Origin: Astragalus membranaceus
Lineage: Eukaryota; Streptophyta; Magnoliopsida; Fabales; Fabaceae
NCBI GenBank assembly: GCA_039519185.1
Contig: CM076847.1
Span: 40,954,916-41,018,915, forward strand
Length of the DNA: 64,000 nt
Direction: 5' to 3'
Shown here: piece after piece, positions 36,299 to 48,245 of the stretch
Layout: every line of letters starts with the position of its first letter
Numbering within the stretch: the first letter of the stretch is position 1
Notes under the pieces: generated by a model
Databases searched by the model: none
Seen by the model: only the letters and a program-made list of their open reading frames with translations
What the model was told of the DNA's origin: nothing
Translations under genes and position numbers: made by a program

Positions 36299-37034
36299 AA
36301 ATTGAATTGGTGATTGCATCTCCAGAGGTTGGGGATAATAAATAATTAAATATCAAAGTAACAAGTTTTGCATGACAAGTGAAGTTTTGTATATGATGAT
36401 GACTATATTTTTTGCATGACAAGTTTAGTTGATATGATGATGACTATATTAAATATCAAAGTAACAAGTTTAGGTTATATGATGATGACTATATTTTTTG
36501 CATGACAAGTGAAGTTTTGTATATCATATAGACTATCGTTGCTAAATCTAGATAGATTGGAGTACTTGCATAAAATCTCAATAACAAATATATATTGGTT
36601 TCCTAGTCAATTACTGTAGACTTAATCAGTATTTTTCATTATGTAAGATATAAGGTTGCTAAATCTACCTAGCTTTACCAAGTTAATGCACAAGTTTGTA
36701 TTACTTTGCTGTGCATTCTAAACTACCTATATCTACGTTAGAGATTATCCAGGTCTCTATTTCATCGGTTAGCATTCTAAACTTCTTTCTTTTTTGTTGT
36801 TTTTTTAATACCAATTATTAACAAATGTAGCTTTTGAGGAAGTTCCTTATTGATATTGCAGCCTGTAAAGTTAGCTGGACATATAGTTGTCATTTGAAAT
36901 TGTTCCTTTCTTGGCTGACTAAACTATTAGATCTGACTTCAGATCTGTCCTAGTCTACTATTGTAGCGAGATTCTTTAATGCCTTTGACAAGACTGCTTT
37001 GTTTTATGGTATGACTCTTGCTGCTGGATTGCAG

Positions 37035-37847
37035 GTCATTCAGAGGAAATTAGTTAATGTAGTCACTCCATCAACCAATGTGGATTGTAATGTTGGCCCT
37101 GATGCAAATCTTCTTCTCACAATAAAAGAGGTTCTCGCTTCTCTATGTTTGTCAAGTTATTCTTTTTTTGTGTGCTTTTATAATTATCTGTAAGATATAC
37201 GATATAATTGGTCAGTAACTTCTAAGGAAGCCTCTAGGAATTTGAGAGCCTAGTCTCTCCCAACCAACCAGATTCGAAATAACAGATTCAAAATAACCGA
37301 ATGATCTCCCGTTTCTCTCTAATTCTCTACTTAACAGCAGTTAGTGCACATTCTCTATCTTATAATAGTGCACTTTTCATATTCTAATGTATTGATTGTA
37401 TTCTGAAATTTTATGATTTAGATGCATAGTGTGCCATTACATGTTGGAGTGGGGTTTTCCCTTTATTCTGTTTCATGTGTGGAACTGCCTTATAAAGAAT
37501 AGATCTTTTGATTGGCAAAAACCAACACTGATATATGACATCCTCTTTCATCATCCTCCATTCTCTTCTTTTGTCCATGTTTGTTGTTTACATGAGAAAT
37601 TTCATAATTCTTATGTAGGTTCGGCTGATACGTTACAATCCAGGCTATCACGATGAATCTATTCTCTGGACTGAGAGCAGGGACCTAGGTGATGGCTACA
37701 GAACTATAAGGATGGTCAATATTGTTAAACTTAATGTGGATGCTTTTCATGGTGATAAGCTTTCTGGAGGTGTGCATGATGGCACTGCTATAGTCCTCTG
37801 CGATTGGAACAAAGGTGATAACCAGCAATGGAAAATCTTGCCATACT
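37035..37847 (+). pseudogene. EULS3-type lectin fragment joined to an unidentified exon
   Basis: The exon 37619-37847 encodes D-E-S-I-L-W-T-E-S-R-D-L-G-D-G-Y, N-V-D-A-F-H-G-D and G-G-V-H-D-G-T, ending in N-K-G-D-N-Q-Q-W-K-I. I recognise this as the Euonymus-lectin (EUL, ricin-B-like) domain of EULS3 proteins; it is the C-terminal half of the domain. A preceding 96-base exon with good splice signals (37035-37130) is in the same phase but I do not recognise its 32 residues; it may come from a fourth gene. No start codon or full domain is present. Confidence 0.7.
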
Positions 37848-38529
37848 GTAAGTTTTCTAGCCATAGCATAAATCAAATTCCTAGCAAATCTCAATCATGC
37901 TTTGTTTGTTTTCAAGTTCAATTGTTACTTGAGGACTTCCTACCCTTCAAATGTATTACCTGTCAGCTGGAGGATTTGGTATTTGTTGTGACGTTTCGTT
38001 ACCTTGTCAATGTTAGCTTATGTTCTAGACAAAAAAGATAAGAGATGACATCATTTTTTTCTCCTGAATATGCATCAAGAATGTACAAATCATTTTTGCA
38101 CACTTCCTTATGGCAACTCATTCTCCTTTTCGCTTATGCTAAATGCAGGAATACAAATTGACAGAACTGTGGATGGCATTGAAGATGCATTATCTTTGAG
38201 TGGTTTGTGACTTTGTGCTGGTTTGATAAAAATGGTTTGGATTTTGCAGTTATGGCACAAGGCAGCCAGCTATAGATTTTTCAGTAGAATAAGTCTGTTT
38301 ATCTATCTATCTATCTATTATATGCATTTATGTCACTCACTGGTAAATGTGCTGATTGATATAGCATCGTTCATGTTTAAGACTATTTATATTTCTCTCT
38401 TTTGATGTGTATGGATTATGAATTTGAATGTATATCTTATGCATGAATTATGTATTTGCTTCTTTTGATGTCAATGTGTTTCTTATGTACAAAGAAACAA
38501 CATCATTCTGTTGGATGAATGATTTAATT

Positions 38530-38785
38530 TTTTTTAAAACTTTCCGACGGATTTGCGACGGATTTGTGACGAACGTTTGCGACAGATTTGCGACGGCAAT
38601 TTGCGACGGATTTGTGACGAATTTGCGACAAAAATATTTGCGACGGAAAAATCCGTCGCAAAGTTTTTGCGACGAGCGACGAAATTTTGTCCTTCGCAAA
38701 TTCCGTCGGAAATAGCCATTTGCGACGGAATTTTCTACATTTGCGACGGATTTTTCCGTCGGAAAGGAGCGAATTTCTTGTAGTG
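38530..38785. repeat. Right subterminal repeats of the CACTA element
   Basis: About a dozen TTTGCGACGGA-type motifs and inverted copies (TCCGTCGCAAA) packed up to the terminus TTCTTGTAGTG. Similar repeats occur at 52440-52590. Confidence 0.85.
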
Positions 38786-38950
38786 AATGTAGTGGTGTCA
38801 TTTTAAATAACTTCTAACTCCACATTCAAGCCTTGACAACATCCTCCATCAATAGGTTGGAGAAGATACCTCAATCCTAACTCAAATGTATGCAAATTTA
38901 AATGTAATATACTAATTAGTATTTTGTTTGTATAACTTAAAAAAAAAATT

Positions 38951-40414
38951 GTGAAATGAGGATCTTCTTGAGTTCTCCAATGGTTCTTGAAGAAGAGGAA
39001 CTTAACTCCCCTCTTTGGGGCTAGGAAAGCCCTAGGAGTTTCGATCTTATCATCTTCCAAGAAGGTGTGGCGATCATCCATTTCCACATCCATCTCTAGT
39101 TTTATCCGTATTTGTTCTTTCTTCAAATTTTCATGTAAGCTTCATGTCATTTTCTTGTATTTTTGTGTTGCTTGTTCTTCATCTTTCTTGATGTTGATGT
39201 TACTATAGAACCAAAGGATTATATGAACAATCACCAAGAGAAGAAAGAAGAAAGAGTCTACTATGATACAACTTAAGATATTTTTTTAGACACAAAAGCA
39301 AGATTTTTTTTTAAAAGGCTAAACCAAATTCGACACCAACAAAAATTGCAATTAAATGAGCAAATAAGACTCCAAGGGCAAAATAGTCCAAATGTTCTCC
39401 AATTTTTTTGAGAAAATTGCACAATGATCCTAAAAAAGGTATAGCAATAGAAATTTTTCTGGATTTTTTTGAATTATTTTGATTCTCTTGTAATTAGGTT
39501 TTTTCCTTTTTCCTTTGACTATTATACTATTTATCGCTTTTTTTTTGCAGTATTTTCTTTTTTCATATTTTTTTAGTCTCTCAAATAATACGAGATTTTG
39601 AGGCTAATAACCTAGCTTTTGAATAACTGTAAATGGTGCTATAATGAATCAAGAAACATCATTTGAAGTTTGGAACAAACATTTTCGAATCAACATGCAA
39701 AATTGAAGAATAGATTAGCAAGAACACCAAGAACAAGAGCAATTCCTGAATTTTGAAATTCTTCACCAAATCATAAAAATGAATAGTGAATTTCAAGCGA
39801 AATTTCACAAGGAATATGAATATATCATCAATTTGCACAAAAGAGGCAAAAAACTTAAGCAAAAAGTGATTATACAAATCGAAATCGCGTATAGGGTTTG
39901 CAAATTGGGGAAACGCTCAAAACTCAACCAAAATTCATCAAACAAGTTGCAATAGGTGCACAATTAGTGCAAAAAGTGAATGCTAGCAACAAATTTCAGC
40001 AAAAATGATCAAGAAATGAGAACGAATTCGAAAATCGAAATCGCGTTTTGAAGCTTTTTCTTTAATCGAAACTGATCAATTCTTGCTCAAATGAAGTGAA
40101 ACAAATTGTAATATGTTGAAAATTACACAACAAACAAGACGGAATTAAGAAAGAAGAATGAAATCAAACGGAAACAAAAATCGTAATTCAGATTGAAGCA
40201 GTGAGAAACACGCATGAACAGTAGCAAGGCACAAACAGGAACTGTTGCAGAAAATTCGAATTTAGGCACCACTTTTCTGTGTAACTAACTTTCCCACACC
40301 TTCTTGGAAGGTGATAAGATCGAACACTCCTAGGGCTCTCCCAACCCCAAGGATGTGAGCTAATGTCGTCTTCTTCAAGAACCATTGGAGAACTCAAGAA
40401 GATCCACACTTTAC
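38951..40414. repeat. Foldback repeat, ~120-base arms
   Basis: Bases 38951-39071 are the imperfect reverse complement of 40294-40414 (roughly 80% by eye), sharing 'ggatcttcttgagttctcca', 'tggttcttgaagaaga' and 'ttccaagaaggtgtgg'. The 1.2-kb loop is AT-rich with no recognised gene. No target duplication was found, so its class is unknown. The 165 bases before it (38786-38950) hold nothing I can name. Confidence 0.75.
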
Positions 40415-40887
40415 AAGCAACTCACCTCTCTACTTACTCTAGGAATAATTCGGCTCTCTTTGTGCAAATGTGAACAAGTGATTTCAATCTTCATAAGAGT
40501 TCTAAGAATTACACATGAAGCTAGAGTATTTATATTGTATATAGACTCTATGGATCCTAAGTCGACAACATAAGCCTAATTTGCAAACAAGCAAAGACTC
40601 ATGGCCGCATATCCTAAGGCTAAGGCAAAAGTCTCCCTAGACAAATAAAGTCAAAGTGGCCCAAAATTTAACTGTCTTACAATTTATTGAATGAAAAGAA
40701 AAACATAAGGAACACTAGAGTTAGGTATCTAGTACACAGTCACCTTCAATGTGCTCTTGACTTATTGATTGTGTTGAGCACATTGAAGTATATTCCTTGA
40801 CTTCTTGTTTTTGGCTTTTAAGCTTTGTCCTTGTGATCTTCATCCAAGGTCCATGTGGGCTCACGTCAGTACCCTGTAAAACATTAA
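40415..40887. other. Intergenic, nothing recognised
   Basis: No gene, RNA or repeat end was recognised in this stretch. Confidence 0.5.
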
Positions 40888-41107
40888 GAGTAAAACTTCA
40901 ATTTGATCCCTATACTATCACTCTCTTTCTAAGTTGGTCACTGATCAAATTAGTCCCTCAACTGTCATTCTCTATCATATTTTTGATAGTATTTAAGGGA
41001 CTATTTTGACATATTTAAAAACTAAAGACTATTTATTGTATTTTTATAGTTCAAAGACTAAATTAAAAAGAGAGTGATAATATAGAAATCAAATTAAAGG
41101 TTTACTC
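40888..41107. mobile_element. Small MITE (~220 bp) with long inverted ends
   Basis: The left end GAGTAAAACTTCAATTTGAT continues to ATCACTCTCTTT; the right end is its imperfect reverse complement, AAAGAGAGTGAT to GGTTTACTC. The ends are ~40 bases. Target duplication is unclear (TTAA or TAA on the left, AAA on the right), so no superfamily is assigned. Confidence 0.7.
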
Positions 41108-41640
41108 AAACAATAAAAATGCAGAGATAGGTACGAGCGGATGGCATTGGTATATTTTGATAGTGAGCATTTCATTTCTGTAACGATTCAGTTTTATTTT
41201 ACTGTATATAATCCAATGATTTGGCATTGACATATTTCTTTATGTCCATCATCCCTGCACGTTTCAAAATCGAAGTAAACTCTGATTCCCCTTATAAAAA
41301 AAGAAAGTAAACTCCAATAACTATATTTTCTCGTACTAAAAGAAATTGATCTGGCAAATAATTCATTGTTTTCGTTATTGAGTCTACATTTTCTCCCCTC
41401 AAGCTGCTTCGTGCAATTGTGCGCATCATCCGGGTGTTGACAATATCACATCTCACATGTTAATCTAATTATTGAGGTCACATCACATGGCTGTAAAAAA
41501 TCTTAAGAACAAGTGAAAGAAAAAAGAAGAGTAAAAGTAATAAAAAGTGAACCATTGTGTTGTGGTGATGGACATTAACCGATTAAAAGTAGCAAATCCT
41601 GTCACAAACAAACTACCAAAAGCTAATCTCAAAAAGTACA
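41108..41640. other. Intergenic, nothing recognised
   Basis: AT-rich, with no supported feature. The last nine bases before the next element are its left target duplication. Confidence 0.5.
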
Positions 41641-41649
41641 TAACAGATA

Positions 41650-42669
41650 GGCTTAAATATGTTTTAGGCCCCTGCAAATTTAGCGTGTTTTGGTTTAAGT
41701 CCCTGCAAAAAAAATTTAAGTAAAAAGCCCTGGCAAAATACACTTTTCTGATATAAGCCCTTCTGTTATAGTACTGTTAGTGTGACGTTAAAAAATTGAC
41801 AACTTGTCTGCCACATGTGTTTTAAAATGCCGGTTGTAAGATTAAATAAAATGTGTTTTGATATAAGCCCTTCATTTTAAAATCTGTTTTGATAAAGCCC
41901 TTCATTTTCATCTTCTTCTTCTATTTCCATTTTTCATTTTCATCATCTTCTTCTATTTCCAGTTTCATCTTATTCTTCTTCTTCTTCTATTCTCAGCGAT
42001 TTATCTTCTTCTTTTTCTTCCTAGATTCGTTTTGATAGCTTGATTAATAGAGTAGAAACGAAAACGAGATTCATTTTAATGGTGAGATTCATTTCAATGG
42101 CAAGATTCATTCTGGGTGTTTTAGTTTCAAAAACGAGATCCGGGTTTGTGCTTGAATCGAGATCTGAAACGAAAACGATATCACAAATGCTCAACGAAAA
42201 CGAGATCTGAAAATGAAAACGTAAGGGACCATTTTCCAGATCTGAAAAACATTTAAACGAATCTGATTAACGAATTGAAAAATGGTGAAACGAATCAAAG
42301 GGATTGGACGAATTGAGAGAGTAGACAAACTGAAGGAAGAAGACGAACTGGGTTTGGGTGAAGAAAGAAGACAAACAGAAAGAGAGATGAAGAAGAAAAC
42401 TAGAGAAAACAGAGAGAGGTGAAGCCTAGAGAAAGATGATGATGTGGAGGCCAAATAATTAAGATTTTAAAAAAATAGAAATAAATATAAAAGCCACGTA
42501 GGATTTCCGTTAGTCAACTGTGTTTTTTTATAACGTTTGACTAATAGAAGGGCCTATTTCAAAAAAGTTAATTTTGCAGAGACTTTTTACTAAAAAAAAA
42601 AAATTTGCAGGGACTTAAACCAAAACACGCTATATTTGCACTTGCAGGGACCTAAAACATATTTAAGAC
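41650..42669. mobile_element. Mutator-like non-autonomous element (1.02 kb)
   Basis: Long inverted ends: the left begins GGCTTAAATATGTTTTAGG and continues through CCCTGCA and GTGTTTTGGTTTAAGTCCCTG; the right is its reverse complement ending CATATTTAAGAC. The flanks are a degenerate 9-base pair, TAACAGATA (41641-41649) and TAACGGAAA (42670-42678), seven of nine alike, which fits Mutator elements. The interior is CTT/GAA-rich with no transposase. This terminus is common in legume genomes as I know them. Confidence 0.75.
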
Positions 42670-42706
42670 TAACGGAAATAATGAAAAGTAAAATATCTGT
42701 CTGCAT

Positions 42707-43747
42707 AAGCCCATAAGGCCCATGTGGGCCCAGCCCCGCCCATAGGCCCTGAATATTTATTTTGCAAAAAATGACCCACTCAACTTTGATGGCCTAGTTT
42801 AGCCCATGGGCCCTGAATATTTATTTTGCAAATAATGACCCACTCTTGGTGGTGGTGGTGGTGGTGGTGAGTGTGAGATAGTGATGATGGTGGTTGTGGT
42901 GAGAGGGAGAAGGAGGTGGTGGTGAGTGAGGGAGAAGAGGAAGGGGGTGAAAGAATGAAAGTGGATGTGTAAATAGTGGAAAAATAGGTGGTGGTGGTGG
43001 TGGTTGGTGAGAGGAAAAAGGAGGTGGTGGTTGTTGTGTGATGGTGGTGAGATGGAAAAGGAGGTGGTGGTGGTGGTGAGAGAGAAAAGAAGGTGGTGGT
43101 TAGTCGAAGATGGTGGTGGTGGTTGTGGTGAAAGGGAAAAGGAGGTTGTGGTGAGAGTGAAAGAGAAGAGGAAGAAGGTGAAAGAATGAAAGTAGATGTG
43201 TAAATAGTGGGAAAATAGGTGGTGGTGGTGGTGGTGGTGAGAGGAAAATGAAGGTGATGGTGGTGAGAGGGAAAATGAGGTGGTGGTGGTGAGTAGAAGA
43301 TGGTGGTGGTGGTGGTGGTGGGAGTGAGAGAGAAGAGGAAGTGGGTGAAAGAATGAAAGTAGAGGTATAAATAGTGGGAAAAGAGGTGGGGTGGTGGTGG
43401 CGAGAGGGATAAGGAGGTGGTGGTGGTGGGAGGGAAAATGAGGTGGTGGTGGTGAGTGGGAGATAGTGGTGGTGGTTGTGGTGAGAGGGAGAAGAATGTG
43501 GTGGTAAGAGGGAAGGAGAAGAGGAATCGGGGTGAAAGAATGAAAGTAGAGGTGTAAATAGTGGGAAAAAAATGAGAATAAAATTTGGGGGCCAGCCCAC
43601 AAAGCCCTGGCCCCAACCCACTAAAAAATTTAAAAGTGTGGGCTGGGGCTAAAAAAAGCCCCATTAATAGGGGGCTTCAATTTTATGGGGCTTGATTGGG
43701 GGCCAATGGGGCTGGGCTTGGGGGCTTGGGCCAAATTGACACCTCTA
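42707..43747. mobile_element. hAT-like element filled with GGT repeats (1.04 kb)
   Basis: Flanked by an 8-base direct repeat GTCTGCAT (42699-42706 and 43748-43755). The right end reads TTGACACCTCTA, a hAT-style terminus, preceded by GGGGC/GGGCTTGG-rich sequence. The left end lacks the matching terminus and begins AAGCCCATAAGGCCC, so it is degraded or differently bounded. There is no transposase. Confidence 0.5.
42845..43510. repeat. (GGT)n-rich minisatellite
   Basis: Runs of GTGGTGGTG alternate with 'gaaagaatgaaagtagatgt' and 'gtaaatagtgggaaaa' units repeated about four times at 170-210 base spacing. All minus-strand Pro/His/Thr/Ser-rich frames here are by-products. Confidence 0.85.
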
Positions 43748-44190
43748 GTCTGCATGCTTAAACGAAAAAAAAGATTTGATCAATGCTTGCAATAGCTACC
43801 ATCAAGGACTTGGAACAAAATCATGAGCACTCATGGATCCGTGATGCAAAATACACTATTCACTTTCTCTTTCTCTAAAACAATATAGAAAATAAAATGA
43901 GAGAAATTGAAAAAGGAATTTTGGAGTTAATTTTTGGTCAAGATAGGCAACTCAGTAAGGCTGCTAGGAGGAAATGACAGAAGAAGAGGACACATTACCG
44001 TAACTTCCCTAATCATTTTAATTTGTTAAGATGCTGATTCATATTTAATTTAATAGTTGGAGATTGAAATAGTTTAGCCATCTGCAGAAAGAAATGGCCA
44101 GCTCGGAAACATCATTTAAAGCATATAAATTTAAAGGAAATCAATTGAATATATGAATGTGTCCTTCATGAAACCCACCCTTAACGACTT
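43748..44190. promoter_or_regulatory. Upstream region of the extensin gene
   Basis: About 450 bases between the hAT-like element and the TATA box. No specific element can be supported. The transposon boundary at 43747 therefore limits the proximal promoter to this short stretch. Confidence 0.4.
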
Positions 44191-44197
44191 ACTCTAA

Positions 44198-44206
44198 CTA
44201 TAAATA
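44198..44206 (+). promoter_or_regulatory. TATA box of the extensin gene
   Basis: CTATAAATA, 62 bases before the start codon, with a CT/CA-rich leader following. Position and sequence fit a plant core promoter. Confidence 0.7.
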
Positions 44207-44267
44207 CCTGCTCATTCATGCAGCTTTTCTCATACATTACTAACTCATAAACCTCTTCTTTCTACCC

Positions 44268-47200
44268 ATGACTGCGAAGGCCAGCAGCCCCATAAGGGGG
44301 CATCTCTGGCCACCAATGGCAATGGCATTGGCCATTGTTTTGATTTCAACTACTGTAGTTTCTACTGCTGCTGATAATTACATTTACTCTTCTCCTCCAC
44401 CACCTTATGAGCACAAGTCACCACCACCACCACCATCTCCTTCACCACCACCTCCTTATGTTTACAAGTCTCCACCACCTCCACCACCATATGAGCACAA
44501 GGCTCCTTCTTATGAGTACAAGTCACCACCTCCTCCGTCCCCATCACCTCCACCACCATATGAGCACAAGGCTCCACCTTACGAGTACAAGTCACCCCCA
44601 CCTCCTTCACCATCACCCCCACCACCTTATGAATACAAGTTACCACCACCTCCTTCACCATCACTCCCACCACCCTATGTGTACAAGTCACCCCCACCTC
44701 CTTCACCATCACCTCCACCTCCCTATGTGTACAAATCACCTCCTCCACCACCAAAATATGAGCACAAGGCTCCTCCTTATGAGTACAAGTCACCCCCTCC
44801 TCCTTCTCCCTCACCCCCACCTCCCTACTTCTACAAATCTCCCCCACCACCCTCACCCTCCCCTCCCCCACCTTATTATTACAAGTCTCCTCCACCTCCC
44901 TCTCCTTCACCTCCACCTCCTTACTACTACAAATCCCCACCACCACCAAAAATTGAACACAAGGATCCACCATACTACTATAAGTCTCCGCCACCACCAT
45001 CTCCTTCACCCCCACCTCCTTACTACTACAAATCCCCGCCACCACCATCTCCCTCACCTCCTCCTCCTTACTATTACAAATCTCCCCCACCACCTTCACC
45101 ATCCCCTCCTCCACCTTATTATTATAAATCTCCTCCTCCACCAAAAGAGATATCACACCCTCCATACTATTACAAATCTCCCCCACCTCCCTCACCCTCC
45201 CCTCCACCTCCTTACATTTACAAGTCACCACCCCCACCAACAAAATATGAGCACAAGGCTCCACCATACTATTACAAGTCTCCTCCACCACCCTCTCCCT
45301 CACCTCCACCTCCTTATTACTACAAGTCCCCACCACCACCTTCACCTTCTCCTCCACCACCTTACTACTACAAGTCTCCACCACCACCTTCACCGTCGCC
45401 TCCACCACCCTACTACTACAAATCTCCTCCTCCTCCATCTCCTGTACCCCATACACCTTACTACTACAAGTCCCCACCACCACCTTCACCATCTCCCCCA
45501 CCACCCTACTACTACAAATCTCCTCCTCCTCCATCTCCTGTCCCCCATGCACCTTACTACTACAAATCCCCACCACCACCCAAGTACGTTTCACCACCAT
45601 ACTATTATAACTCTCCTCCTCCACATGTTGTGTATCCTCACCCACATCCCTACCACCACCAATTGATTGTTAAGGTAGTTGGTAAAGTCTACGGCTACAG
45701 GTGCTATGACTGGGAGTATCCTGAAAAGTCTCATAAGAAGAAACACCTTAAAGGTACATTACATTCATTTCTTTACCCTTTCATTTTTATAGCTTTTATA
45801 TACATCATTTTTGGCTCAAAATTCTCACTAACATTAACACAACTGTCATTTTTGGTAGATGAGGTTCATATATTTCAAACAACGTCTTTGTTTCTTAGAA
45901 TTTAGCCGCACTTATACACAAGCATTTTGTTTATGTCAGTACAATTCAATGCAAATAAAGTTATATATGAATATGAATACTGTGTATTTAGTATATATTT
46001 CAATGTACCATGTAAGTATTAACTTTTAGGTTCATTATGTATAAACTTGTAATTGATCATAATAATTTTGATTGTTGATATTGTCGAAAAGCAATTATTT
46101 ATAATTCTGTATTCTATTCTTTGATATATAGCTTTAGATAACTCAAATCTAATATCTGTCCTATATAAAATACAAAATGTCAATTAACTCGCAAACCTTG
46201 TAAACACACACGGCTAACATTTAGAACCGGCCTCAGCCTGTAATAAATAAAGAAAACAATCAATATGTTAAACATATAAAATTGAGCACGCCCTTTTAAT
46301 AATGTAGCCCTGTATAGTGTGTTTCTTTTACTTAATTATTATGTTTCATTTTGTCGTAACAAGTAGGATTTAATAATTCTAACTAATTTTTTTATGGGGC
46401 GCGCAGGTGCTGTTGTGGAGGTGAAATGCAAAGCAGGGAGCAAAATCATCAAGGCTTATGGAAAAACCAAGAGCAATGGAAAGTACAGCATCACAGTGAA
46501 GGACTTTGACTACGTCAAATATGGTCCCACAGTGTGCAAGGCCGGTCTTTATAATCCACCTAAAAACTCACCCTTCAACATCCCAACTAAGCTAAACGAG
46601 GGAACCAAACTAAAATTGAAATCCAAAGACAAGTACGAGGTTGTGCTTAAGGCTAAGCCATTTGCTTATGCTTCAAAGGAACATCTTAAAGAATGTGAGA
46701 AGCCCAAGCCTTCACCAACACCTTACTACTACAAGTCACCTCCTCCCCCAGTCCATTACTATTCTCCACCATATTACTACAAGTCACCTCCTCCTCCCGT
46801 AAAAGCACCATCACCTTATTATTACAAGTCCCCACCTCCACCATCACCCTCTCCTCCTCCACCATACTATTACAAATCTCCCCCTCCACCCAAAGAGATA
46901 TCACATCCTCCATACTACTATAAGTCACCACCCCCACCATCACCATCCCCTCCTCCACCTTATTACTATAAATCTCCCCCTCCACCCAAAGAGATCTCAC
47001 ACACTCCATACTACTATAAGTCACCACCCCCACCATCACCATCCCCTCCTCCACCATACTACTATAAGTCCCCACCCCCACCTTCACCGTCTCCTCCTCC
47101 ACCTTATTACTACAAATCTCCTCCTCCCCCTAAAGAGATATCTCACCCTCCATACTACTATAAGTCACCACCCCCACCATCCTCATCCCCTCCTCCACCA

Positions 47201-48034
47201 TACTATTACAAGTCCCCACCACCACCATCACCATCTCCACCACCACCTTACTATTACAAATCACCCCCTCCACCAAAGGAAATATCACACCCCCCATACT
47301 ATTATAAGTCACCACCCCCTCCATCACCATCTCCTCCCCCACCATACTATTACAAGTCCCCACCTCCACCTTCACCATCTCCACCCCCACCTTACTATTA
47401 TAAATCACCTCCTCCACCCAAAGAAATATCACACCCTCCATACTACTACAAGTCACCACCCCCACCATCACCATCCCTTCCTCCACCATACTATTATAAA
47501 TCCCCACCTCCACCATCACCCTCACCACCCCCACCTTACTATTATAAATCTCCTCCACCAAAACAAATATCACATCCTCCTTATTACTATAAGTCACCAC
47601 CCCCACCATCACCATCTCCTCCTCCACCATACTATTATAAGTCACCGCCCCCACCATCTCCATCCCCTCCCCCTCCATACTACTACAAATCACCCCCACC
47701 ACCATCCCCATCACCTCCCCCTCCATACTACTACAAGAGTCCCCCACCACCATCTCCCTCTCCTCCTCCCCCCTACTACTACAAATCTCCCCCACCACCA
47801 TCCCCATCACCTCCTCCTCCATACTACTACAAATCTCCCCCACCTCCTTATCACTATCAAAGTCCTCCTCCGCCATCTCCCGTTTCTCATCCTCCCTACT
47901 ATTACAAATCCCCTCCACCACCGTCGCCATCTCCTCCACCTCCTTATCACTATGTGAGTCCTCCCCCACCAGTAAAGTCACCTCCACCACCAGTTTACAT
48001 CTATGCTTCCCCACCACCACCCACCTACAACTAA
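44268..48034 (+). CDS. Extensin with a central Ole e 1 domain (cell-wall hydroxyproline-rich protein)
   Basis: Two coding exons, 44268-45753 and 46407-48034, join in phase (G|GT, giving Gly496) to a 1037-residue protein. Residues 1-36 include a signal peptide; Met17 (44316) is an alternative start directly before the hydrophobic core. Residues ~37-463 and ~593-1037 are extensin repeats: S-P-P-P-P blocks for hydroxylation and arabinosylation, alternating with Y-Y-Y-K or Y-E-H-K motifs for tyrosine cross-linking. Between them (~464-590) is an Ole e 1-like domain with four cysteines (Y-R-C, V-K-C, T-V-C, K-E-C). The protein should be secreted and cross-linked into the wall. The intron splits the Ole e 1 domain. 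All frames are intact, so the gene looks functional. Exact repeat number may vary between alleles. Confidence 0.92.
45754..46406 (+). other. Intron of the extensin gene (653 bp)
   Basis: Donor AAAG|GTACAT and acceptor GCGCAG|GTGCTG. Splicing restores K-G-A-V-V-E-V-K-C across the Ole e 1 domain. Without splicing, translation would run ~50 codons into the intron and stop at 45903-45905. AT-rich; no nested feature was seen. Confidence 0.9.
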
Positions 48035-48070
48035 GTTGGGAATGCAGAAGCATCATTCATGATAAATCAT

Positions 48071-48159
48071 GTAAGTCTATCATCTTTACATTCATTAATA
48101 GATGTATATGATCATCACATCCTTCTTATATACTAATCAAAATTCTTATTTGTTTCCAG
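48071..48159 (+). other. Probable intron in the 3' untranslated region
   Basis: Donor CAT|GTAAGT 36 bases after the stop codon and acceptor TTTCCAG|GTTCT give an 89-base AT-rich intron. Support is from splice signals only. Confidence 0.55.
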
Positions 48160-48239
48160 GTTCTAGTTTTCATCGAGGAATAAATGCGACCTTCATTTGG
48201 AGCAAAGCGAAACCTCTAGCTTCCTGTCGAAATTCTTTG

Positions 48240-48245
48240 AATAAA
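48240..48245 (+). terminator. Polyadenylation signal of the extensin gene
   Basis: AATAAA about 200 bases after the stop codon (about 120 after removing the 3' intron). A downstream T-rich tract fits, but the cleavage site is unknown. Confidence 0.5.

Larger units (their letters stand above)
33147..38785. mobile_element. CACTA element carrying captured host exons (5.6 kb)
   Basis: Ends with CACTACAAGAA at 33147 and TTCTTGTAGTG at 38785, flanked by a 3-base duplication AAT (33144-33146 and 38786-38788), the rule for CACTA (En/Spm) elements. Both subterminal zones are filled with direct and inverted TTTGCGACGGA repeats. There is no transposase. The interior holds exon-intron fragments of at least three unrelated host genes with introns kept, so the capture was at the DNA level. 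It must be mobilised by an enzyme encoded elsewhere. Confidence 0.92.

Noticed and set aside
42780..43664. Pro/His/Ser/Thr-rich open frames resembling a proline-rich protein
   Set aside because: They arise from GGT-repeat DNA inside a hAT-like element; no signal peptide or stable frame is supported.
44362..45645. Long minus-strand open frame (427 codons) opposite the extensin exon
   Set aside because: It is the mirror of a proline-codon repeat whose period is a multiple of three; the Val/Glu/Cys-rich product has no family features. The same applies to the minus-strand frame at 47130-48056.
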